Assembly: GCA_014799925.1 (NCBI GenBank)
Contig: JAAVHC010000034.1
Coordinates: 4,124-41,850 of the forward strand
Length of the DNA: 37,727 bases
Direction of reading: 5' to 3'
From: Oscillibacter sp.
Lineage (GTDB): Bacteria; Bacillota; Clostridia; Oscillospirales; Oscillospiraceae
Part shown: one piece after another, positions 32,366-37,727 of the stretch
How the letters are laid out: the number at the start of each line of letters is the position of its first letter
How positions within the stretch are numbered: the first letter of the stretch is position 1
Notes under the pieces: generated by a model
Databases searched by the model: none
The model's input: the letters and a program-made list of their open reading frames with translations, nothing else
Told to the model about the DNA's origin: nothing
Position numbers and translations under genes: made by a program

Positions 32366-33715
32366 TTATTTGTTGGATGCGACTAATTTGCGAGATGACC
32401 AGAGGTACAGGCTCATTACCAGCAGAGTAGACAATATATCTGCCACTGGCTGCGCCCAGGCAAGGCCCATCACACCAAACGCTGCTTGGAGGATAAACAG
32501 TGCTGGAATATAGATGATTCCCTGGCGGCTGAGGTTGGTAATCAGTGCCTGCGCTGCGGCACCCATGGCCTGCAACGCATTATTGAACACAAAAAAGACG
32601 CCAAAAAGGACACTTGTAGTCAGCAGGATATTTGTAAACTGCACAGCATAATCAAAAGCAGCGGGTTCAGTCAGAAATGCTCCTACAATCTGTCTGCCGA
32701 GCAGGTAGCAGACTGCCGTCATAGCGGCGCTGAGCCCCAACGCAAAGAGCAGGGAGAATTTCATCGTTCCTCTGAAACGGTCCCACAATTTGGCTCCGAC
32801 ACAATAGCCTAACAATGGCTGAATCCCCTGTGCAAAGCCGATGCATATGGTAGCCGTCATCATGACAACTTTCATCGCCACGCCCATACCGGCCAGGGCC
32901 ATATCATCATAATTTGCCATCTGCGCATTGACCACAATCTGTGATGCGCTCATCAACAAAGAACCCAATGAGGCTGGGATACCGATTGCCAATACGCTGG
33001 TGCAGATTCCATCTTTCATCGAAAAATCCCGAATATGGATGCTGAGTGCAGACCTGCCGCGCAAAAAATAAAAAATATAATATCCCGCACCTACTACATT
33101 ACCTATAACCGTAGCTACTGCCGCGCCAACAATGCCCCAGCGAAAGGTCAGGATCATAATCGGGTCAAGGATGATATTGAAGAGGTTGCCCAGAAGCTGG
33201 CCCATCATAGCTCTAGTGGATTGCCCTTCAGCGCGAATAATATTTGAGTAACAGTTTGAAATCAGAACGAAGGGACCGCAAAAAGACACAATGGACAAAT
33301 ATTTTTTTGCTGGCTCCCAAGTATCACTGCTGGCCCCAATTAGTGTTAGGATCTGATCCATGAAAAGCAGGAACGCAGCAGATAACACGATCCCCACCAC
33401 AACGCAGCTCCACATACAAAAAGCGCACGTCTTTTTTGCATACTCGAACCGTTCCTCACCCAATGCCCGTGAGATAACCGAAGTACCACCGATTCCAAAG
33501 ATTGTTCCTATCGCCATGAAGATTAAAAATACCGGCGTAGCAAGAGACACTGCCGCTACCAGAATGTCATTATGTGTCTGACCAATAAAAAACGTGTCTG
33601 CTAAATTATAGATCAGCACCATCAGCATGGCCGCCATAGCCGGAACAGCATTTTTCAATACGGCCTGCGGTATTGGCGTCTTTTCAAATACATCCAGTGA
33701 AATCTTGTTATCCAT
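32366..33715 (-). CDS. MATE family multidrug/cation antiporter
   Basis: The 449-residue protein has 12 hydrophobic segments in two halves. It starts with TPIPQAVLKNAVPAMAAMLMVLIYNLADTFFIGQ and has the typical NCYSNIIRAEGQSTRAMMGQLLGNLFNIILDP motif and a second-half GFAQGIQPLLGYCVGAK. MATE pumps export drugs using sodium or proton gradients. GAGGAG precedes the ATG. It lies downstream of a MarR gene on the same strand. Base use is clearly more AT-rich than in the core genes here, in line with acquired DNA. Confidence 0.93.
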   Translation of the reverse strand: MDNKISLDVFEKTPIPQAVLKNAVPAMAAMLMVLIYNLADTFFIGQTHNDILVAAVSLATPVFLIFMAIGTIFGIGGTSVISRALGEERFEYAKKTCAFCMWSCVVVGIVLSAAFLLFMDQILTLIGASSDTWEPAKKYLSIVSFCGPFVLISNCYSNIIRAEGQSTRAMMGQLLGNLFNIILDPIMILTFRWGIVGAAVATVIGNVVGAGYYIFYFLRGRSALSIHIRDFSMKDGICTSVLAIGIPASLGSLLMSASQIVVNAQMANYDDMALAGMGVAMKVVMMTATICIGFAQGIQPLLGYCVGAKLWDRFRGTMKFSLLFALGLSAAMTAVCYLLGRQIVGAFLTEPAAFDYAVQFTNILLTTSVLFGVFFVFNNALQAMGAAAQALITNLSRQGIIYIPALFILQAAFGVMGLAWAQPVADILSTLLVMSLYLWSSRKLVASNK

Positions 33716-33758
33716 GGAAACTCTCTCCTCGTCTGCAAATTATCGAAAGCATCATTTT

Positions 33759-33772
33759 AATCGTTAGCGATT
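33759..33772. promoter_or_regulatory. Candidate operator upstream of the MATE gene
   Basis: The palindrome AATCG-TTAG-CGATT lies in the 102-bp gap between the MarR and MATE genes. It is a plausible MarR target, but no consensus for this protein is known to me. Confidence 0.3.
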
Positions 33773-33817
33773 GTTTCAATCAAAAGCAACCCGCCTAAAG
33801 AAGCGGCGGCTGCTTTA

Positions 33818-34240
33818 TCACAAGGTATTGCGAACCTTTTTCAGTAATGTAAAGAAAATGTGCCGCTCTGTTTCCGTCAGGCCCGAAAGGAGCTTACCCT
33901 CTATTTCCGTCCGGCTCTCTTGCGCCAATATAAGGCAATCCGCACCGGCTGGCGTAAGGCGTACTAATTTGATTCGCCGGTCACCGGAATCACCAAATCC
34001 CTCCACGAATCCTTTCTGTTCCAAGCGCATAATAATTCCTGCCGTTGTAGACTGCGCTATATGCAGCCGTCGTTCCAGTTCCTTGAGTGAGAGTTGATTC
34101 TCCGGAGCCTGATCGAGTTCCAGCAGTGCTTCTAGCTGGGCCAGGGTCATGTCCTGGGAACGCAGAGCATTGTTGACTGTTTTCTGTATCTCATCATGAA
34201 TTTGCTTAATCAGTCTGCCACAGTCGAGTTTATCTTCCAT
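33818..34240 (-). CDS. MarR family transcriptional regulator
   Basis: The 140-residue winged-helix regulator shows LSLKELERRLHIAQSTTAGIIMRLEQKGFVEG and the wing DRRIKLVRLTPAG. The ATG at 34240 is preferred over an upstream start because GGAGGG lies 6 nt before it. It precedes the MATE pump on the same strand and probably represses it until a ligand binds. Confidence 0.93.
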   Translation of the reverse strand: MEDKLDCGRLIKQIHDEIQKTVNNALRSQDMTLAQLEALLELDQAPENQLSLKELERRLHIAQSTTAGIIMRLEQKGFVEGFGDSGDRRIKLVRLTPAGADCLILAQESRTEIEGKLLSGLTETERHIFFTLLKKVRNTL

Positions 34241-34262
34241 ATATCGCCCTCCTACATCCGAC

Positions 34263-34291
34263 AACATATCATATCACTACGAAAATGTCAA
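34263..34291 (-). promoter_or_regulatory. marR-MATE promoter
   Basis: On the minus strand TTGACA (34286-34291) and TATGTT (34263-34268) are 17 bp apart. ATATGATATG repeats at the -10 could hold a repressor. Confidence 0.75.
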
Positions 34292-34408
34292 TAGTCTGCG
34301 ATTGGTCAGACTGGCGGCGACATTTTGAGAGCCATTTTCAACGTGAGTGCAAATTGTCGGTCACATTAATTTAACACAATAATTTTGATGCATCTGAAAG
34401 GAGAACTT

Positions 34409-34600
34409 ATGCCCAACAATCCCAGCAAGACAACCACTAAAACCGCCGTCCCAGAAACGCCGCCCTCGCTGGTCAAGAAGATTGACAACATCACTTACCG
34501 GGTGTGGGCGCATTTCAGCGAAACTAGCACCGAGACAATGGAGGATAAGATCAAACGTATGCTCAAAGACGAGGTACGCCAAATGATGGAAAGCGAGTGA
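34409..34600 (+). CDS. Transposon-encoded TnpW-like protein
   Basis: The 63-residue protein carries the signature ITYRVWAHFSETSTETMEDK near its C-terminus, which I recognise from TnpW-type proteins of clostridial transposons. The ATG at 34409 follows AAAGGAG. The role is unknown. It marks this stretch as mobile-element DNA. Confidence 0.8.
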   Translation: MPNNPSKTTTKTAVPETPPSLVKKIDNITYRVWAHFSETSTETMEDKIKRMLKDEVRQMMESE

Positions 34601-34602
34601 TC

Positions 34603-34657
34603 GCCCACCATGACCAGAAGCGCAACAGCTTCTTGTTCTGGTGGGCTATTTTTTTGA
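34603..34657 (+). terminator. Terminator after tnpW
   Basis: GCCCACCA...GAAGC pairs with GCTTC...TGGTGGGC, followed by TATTTTTTT. Confidence 0.85.
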
Positions 34658-34678
34658 ACAAATTATGAATTTGATTAA

Positions 34679-34978
34679 AAAGTCCTTGACAAACGGCAAC
34701 AGGAACTGCCATCTGATGCGGAGTATGAGGAAGTTGTCAGGAATCTGGAACGTGTCAACTGGAAGGTCGACTGCATCCTGACCCACTGCGCTCCCACCAG
34801 TATCGTGAAGAAACTGGACAGGAACTACGGTTCTGACCGGCTGACGGATTTTCTGGAAATGGTAGAGCAGCACTGTCGGTTCGACTACTGGTTTCTGGGA
34901 CATTACCACCGCAACTGCATGGTAGATGAGCGTTTCGTCATTCAGTGGGAGCAGATGGTGGAATTGGAATACGAATAA
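34679..34978 (+). pseudogene. Metallophosphoesterase, C-terminal fragment
   Basis: An open frame without start codon encodes VDCILTHCAPTSIVKKLD and later FDYWFLGHYHRNCMVDERFV, then TAA. The THCAP and GHYH motifs are the C-terminal metal-binding part of calcineurin-like phosphoesterases. The N-terminal catalytic half is missing, and a stop lies directly upstream. It is a remnant. Confidence 0.75.
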
Positions 34979-34994
34979 ATCTGATACCGCTAAG

Positions 34995-35032
34995 AATCAA
35001 GCCTCTGGTTCACTGTGAACCAGAGGCTTGAT
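34995..35032. terminator. Strong bidirectional hairpin
   Basis: AATCAAGCCTCTGGTTCA and its exact complement are separated by 2-3 nt, just after the phosphoesterase fragment. Confidence 0.75.
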
Positions 35033-35082
35033 TGTTGGCAGTATAAAAAATAGGCGCACCTGCGCCGGAAAGGAGGAAACCG

Positions 35083-36156
35083 ATGAACGTCAAAAAGTCT
35101 GTGGACTACAGTCCCATGTTCGCTGAATTGGATACGTTGATGAAAACAGATCTGCCGCAGATGGAGCTGTACTGCGAGATTGGCCGTCTGGTCAGCGGCA
35201 GGCCGGAGAAAGGCGCTGCCGTTGCCGCAGCAGGGTATCTGAACGGCAAATGCCCTGGCGTTCCCGGTTTCTCTCCCCGGAACCTGCGCCGGATGCGGGA
35301 TTTCTACCGCACTTATGAGGGCGACCAGGATGTGCTGGTCGAAGCCATGACGATTGGCTGGACGCAGAATGTGGTTATCCTGGAGGCGGAGTTGACCGTC
35401 CAGGAGCGGTTGTGGTATATCCGGGCAGTTCGGCAATATGGCTGGTCGAAGCTGGAAATTCAGCGGAGGATTATTGCCGGTGCATCCGAGGAAATTCCCC
35501 TCGACTTGATGGAGAATGTATGCTATACTGAAGAAAACACCCAAGAGCGGAAAGGCGGTGCGGAAAATGAGCGAACACAGTTTCAGGACCAATGTAGTGA
35601 CAGGGACCGCTCTGCTTGCACTGTCCAAAAACGTCCGGGGCTGGCAGAAGCGGGACTGTTATCAGGACCTGGACAGATTCATCTATGGTCCCACAGACGA
35701 CCGGGTGTGCCTGCTCTTCGGTCTGCGCCGTACCGGGAAAACGACACTGCTTCGTCAGGCCGTGCTGGATATGACGCCGGAGGACGCTGCCAAAACCGCC
35801 TATATCAAAATCACAACAGCGAACACAATGGCGGACCTGAACCGGGATATGGAGCAGCTCCGCACTGCGGGATTCCGATATATTCTGCTGGACGAGGTCA
35901 CGCTGATGCGGGAATTTATCGACTCCGCCGCTCTGCTCTCCGACGTCTATGCGGCGCAGGGAATGAAAATCGTTCTGTCCGGGACGGATTCACTGGGCTT
36001 CTGGTTCGCACTCCGCCAGGAGCTGTACGACCGGGCGAAGGTCATCCACACCACCTTCATCCCCTATCGGGAACACAGCCGCCTTCTGGGAATCGACAGC
36101 ATCGACGAGTATATCCGCTACGGCGGTACACTCCGGGCTGGAGAACTTGCCTTTGA
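35083..36156 (+). CDS. DUF1016 N-terminal domain protein, C-terminus lost
   Basis: Only the first ~150 residues are recognisable: ELYCEIGRLVSG, GFSPRNLRRMRDFYRTYE, IGWTQNVVILEAELT and VRQYGWSKLEIQRRI match the N-terminal half of DUF1016 (YhcG-like) proteins. From about 35560 the frame runs antiphase through the AAA ATPase gene and reads as low-complexity Pro/Arg/Gly. The usual C-terminal nuclease domain is absent, so the gene seems truncated by a deletion or frameshift. AAAGGAGG precedes the ATG. Confidence 0.6.
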   Translation: MNVKKSVDYSPMFAELDTLMKTDLPQMELYCEIGRLVSGRPEKGAAVAAAGYLNGKCPGVPGFSPRNLRRMRDFYRTYEGDQDVLVEAMTIGWTQNVVILEAELTVQERLWYIRAVRQYGWSKLEIQRRIIAGASEEIPLDLMENVCYTEENTQERKGGAENERTQFQDQCSDRDRSACTVQKRPGLAEAGLLSGPGQIHLWSHRRPGVPALRSAPYRENDTASSGRAGYDAGGRCQNRLYQNHNSEHNGGPEPGYGAAPHCGIPIYSAGRGHADAGIYRLRRSALRRLCGAGNENRSVRDGFTGLLVRTPPGAVRPGEGHPHHLHPLSGTQPPSGNRQHRRVYPLRRYTPGWRTCL

Positions 36157-37150
36157 GGACGCTGAGGTCAATGCGGAGGACGCCACTTTCCGGGATGATG
36201 AAACGACCCGGCGGTATATTGATACGGCGATCTGCCGGAATATTCAGCACTCATTGGTCTGTTGCGAAGATGGCGGACACTTCCGCCATTTGAGGCTGCT
36301 CTATGAGGCCGGAGAGTTGACAGGGGCGATCAACCGCATCATCGAAGATGTCAACCACGCCTTCCTGGTGTCGGTCCTGACGAGGGATTTTCACTCCCAT
36401 GACTTGGGGCTGGCAGCCAGAAATCTGCGCAAAGAACGTGATCCGGAAAAGCGGACGAATATCCTGGATGAAACCGACACAGCCGCTGTGACAGAGAGGC
36501 TCATGAATATCCTGGAAATCAGGAACAAACGGGAGCAGACGGTTTCAATCACGAAGGCTCACGCGGTGGAGATCAAGGAATATCTTGCTGCGCTGGATTT
36601 GATTATGGACTGCCCAATCGAAACAACCGAGCCTGGGACAGAACCGGTAGAGCATATCCTGTTTACCCAGCCCGGTATGCGTTACTGTCAGGCGCGGGCC
36701 CTCGTCTATGCGTTGATGAAAGACGCTCTGTTCTATACTTTGAACGAACAGGAAAAGGATCTTGTGACAAGCCGTATCCTGGAGGAGGTCCGGGGCAGGA
36801 TGCTGGAAGACATCATCCTGCTGGAGACTTCAAAGGCATTGGGGAATCGCTACAAAGTGTTCAAGCTCCAGTTCGCCAACGGTGAGTTTGATATGGTGAT
36901 TTATGATCGCCGGGAAAACTGCTGCGCCGCTTTCGAGATCAAGCACAGCGGCGAGGCGGTTCCTGAGCAGGCCAGACATCTGCGGGATGCAGAGAAATGC
37001 ACGCTTACGCAGCGGCGTTTTGGTGCGCTGGTTGGGAAATATGTTCTGTATCAGGGCAAAAATATAGATGCCGAAGATGGCATCCTATACCGTAATGCGG
37101 AAGAGTTTTTGAAGATGCTCCCGAAGCTGGACCTGCTGGAAAGGCTGTAG
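35567..37150 (+). CDS. AAA family ATPase with PD-(D/E)XK-like C-terminus
   Basis: The 527-residue protein has Walker A at LFGLRRTGKTTLLRQ (about residue 50), Walker B at YILLDEVT and sensor VLSGTDSLGFWF, as in AAA_14/DUF4143-type ATPases. Near the C-terminus FDMVIYD...AAFEIKHS fits the D...ExK core of PD-(D/E)XK nucleases. The ATG at 35567 (GGCGGTGCGG upstream) is preferred; an ATG at 35516 is also open. It overlaps the DUF1016 frame. A role in defence or element maintenance is possible but unproven. Confidence 0.85.
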   Translation: MSEHSFRTNVVTGTALLALSKNVRGWQKRDCYQDLDRFIYGPTDDRVCLLFGLRRTGKTTLLRQAVLDMTPEDAAKTAYIKITTANTMADLNRDMEQLRTAGFRYILLDEVTLMREFIDSAALLSDVYAAQGMKIVLSGTDSLGFWFALRQELYDRAKVIHTTFIPYREHSRLLGIDSIDEYIRYGGTLRAGELAFEDAEVNAEDATFRDDETTRRYIDTAICRNIQHSLVCCEDGGHFRHLRLLYEAGELTGAINRIIEDVNHAFLVSVLTRDFHSHDLGLAARNLRKERDPEKRTNILDETDTAAVTERLMNILEIRNKREQTVSITKAHAVEIKEYLAALDLIMDCPIETTEPGTEPVEHILFTQPGMRYCQARALVYALMKDALFYTLNEQEKDLVTSRILEEVRGRMLEDIILLETSKALGNRYKVFKLQFANGEFDMVIYDRRENCCAAFEIKHSGEAVPEQARHLRDAEKCTLTQRRFGALVGKYVLYQGKNIDAEDGILYRNAEEFLKMLPKLDLLERL

Positions 37151-37288
37151 GATCTGTGGGATATAAATTTAAGTGGGAATAATACGCAGGAATTCCGGAT
37201 GACAATGTAAAGGAATCTCTATCCGAGGAAGTCCCCCTATCCCCTACTCCTTTGCGGCCTGGTTCGAAAGTGGGCACATGCTCCATCC

Positions 37289-37327
37289 CCGCAACCCCTT
37301 TGCTATCAAGGGGTTGCGGCTTTTTTC
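37289..37327 (+). terminator. Terminator after the AAA ATPase gene
   Basis: CCGCAACCCCTT pairs with AAGGGGTTGCGG around a 7-nt loop, followed by CTTTTTTC. The 138 bp before it hold no gene. Confidence 0.9.
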
Positions 37328-37416
37328 ATGTCCCTCACATGTCCCTCACATGTCCCTCCGCGGTCTGATTTTGGGGCCGGTTTTCTCCTATTTTGTGGTA
37401 ATTTTAGGAGGGACAT
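37328..37416. repeat. Integrase arm-type repeats, right cluster
   Basis: ATGTCCCTC occurs at 37328, 37339 and 37350, each 11 bp apart (one helical turn), and inverted at 37408-37416. They lie directly after the integrase 3' end, where tyrosine-integrase arm sites are expected. Confidence 0.65.
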
Positions 37417-37430
37417 TGGAGGGCCACGTC

Positions 37431-37649
37431 TTAAACCGCAGTAGGATAGACACCCAGGATCGCGTTTGCCGAAGCAACTTTAGAATTGAAGTCCAGGTGT
37501 GTGTAGATATTTGAAGTAGTGGAAATATCACTGTGGCCCAGCCATTCTTGAATCTCTCGCAAGCTCACACCGTTGGCGAACAGAAGGCTGGCACAGCTAT
37601 GACGAAGGTCTGCTAATGTCAAGCCAGAACTAATAAATTTTTGAAATTT
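37431..37649 (-). pseudogene. Tyrosine integrase, C-terminal fragment
   Basis: The frame reads [20 protein letters not shown], then [20 protein letters not shown] and YTHLD, with the catalytic LGHS His and the YTH Tyr nucleophile. The N-terminal ~300 residues are missing, an in-frame stop is at 37650-37652, and the first His of the HxxR box is Ala (ADLR). It is therefore an inactive remnant. It points at the repeat cluster at 37328-37416. Confidence 0.85.
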
Positions 37650-37660
37650 TTATTGATGGC

Positions 37661-37726
37661 CTATTCAGCGGCTTTCATTTCCCGCCCTGTCCCGGCTAAA
37701 GCGGGCAGTTCGTCAGTGAATTTCAG
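37661..37726 (-). CDS. C-terminal end of an unknown gene at the window edge
   Basis: An open frame enters from the right edge, reads LKFTDELPALAGTGREMKAA-E and ends at TAG (37661-37663), just upstream of the integrase fragment. It is too short to identify. Confidence 0.3.
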   Translation of the reverse strand: MKFTDELPALAGTGREMKAAE

Positions 37727-37727
37727 C

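Noticed and set aside
37328-37358. A CRISPR array
   Set aside because: The repeats are 9 bp at 11-bp steps with 2-bp gaps and no spacers; no cas gene is present.

Overview
The window looks like the chromosome of a GC-rich (roughly 60% by eye), endospore-forming Clostridia member, most likely an Oscillospiraceae-type gut Firmicute. This rests on the S10 ribosomal operon, a CIRCE-controlled hsp20, a SpoIIID sporulation regulator, SLH and LCP envelope proteins, and TnpW-type mobile-element genes. The genus is inference.

Main result: spoIIID, the mother-cell sporulation regulator, is split in two. Its start, HTH half and a candidate sigma-E promoter lie at 21371-21545 (minus strand). Its C-terminal half lies 9.6 kb away at 11593-11737 (minus strand), also intact. 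Both breakpoints carry the same 17-bp sequence with two differences. Deleting the 9,641 bp between them restores a clean 83-codon SpoIIID reading frame. The intervening DNA begins at the C-terminal junction with a large serine recombinase whose stop codon lies inside the junction. Joining its two ends gives a 50-bp dyad with perfect outer 7-bp arms centred on a TG dinucleotide, as expected of a serine-integrase attP. This has the architecture of a skin-like element that excises during sporulation, but in spoIIID. Its cargo is metabolic: a LysR regulator, an SLC13 carboxylate-type transporter, two MmgE/PrpD proteins, an FAD oxidoreductase and a tiny Cys-rich protein.

Layout. 1-2874: S10 operon (rpsJ, rplC, rplD, rplW, rplB start; minus strand) with promoter and about 290-nt leader. 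3195-5685: Gfo/Idh/MocA oxidoreductase and a DUF362 ferredoxin-like protein. 5806-7399: CIRCE, hsp20 and an AraC/GyrI regulator. 7453-11547: ddl, a MITE-like inverted repeat, an SLH-transglutaminase protein, an LCP protein and a small coiled-coil protein. 11593-21485: split spoIIID and its intervening element. 21686-24496: divergent rrf2/cysK, then pepP. 24531-27382: kbl and tdh (threonine to glycine) separated by a hairpin-dense spacer. 27708-29643: glutamine synthetase and a DUF2383 protein. 29945-30221: a broken and an intact tRNA-Leu. 30669-37727: a decayed integrative element with unknown genes, a MATE pump with a MarR regulator, tnpW, a metallophosphoesterase fragment, a DUF1016 piece, an AAA ATPase with a nuclease-like tail, and an integrase fragment with 11-bp phased arm-type repeats.

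Co-working sets: threonine is oxidised by Tdh and cleaved by Kbl; Rrf2 probably controls the divergent cysK; the element operon probably imports and converts a di- or tricarboxylate under LysR control; the recombinase probably removes the whole block from spoIIID.
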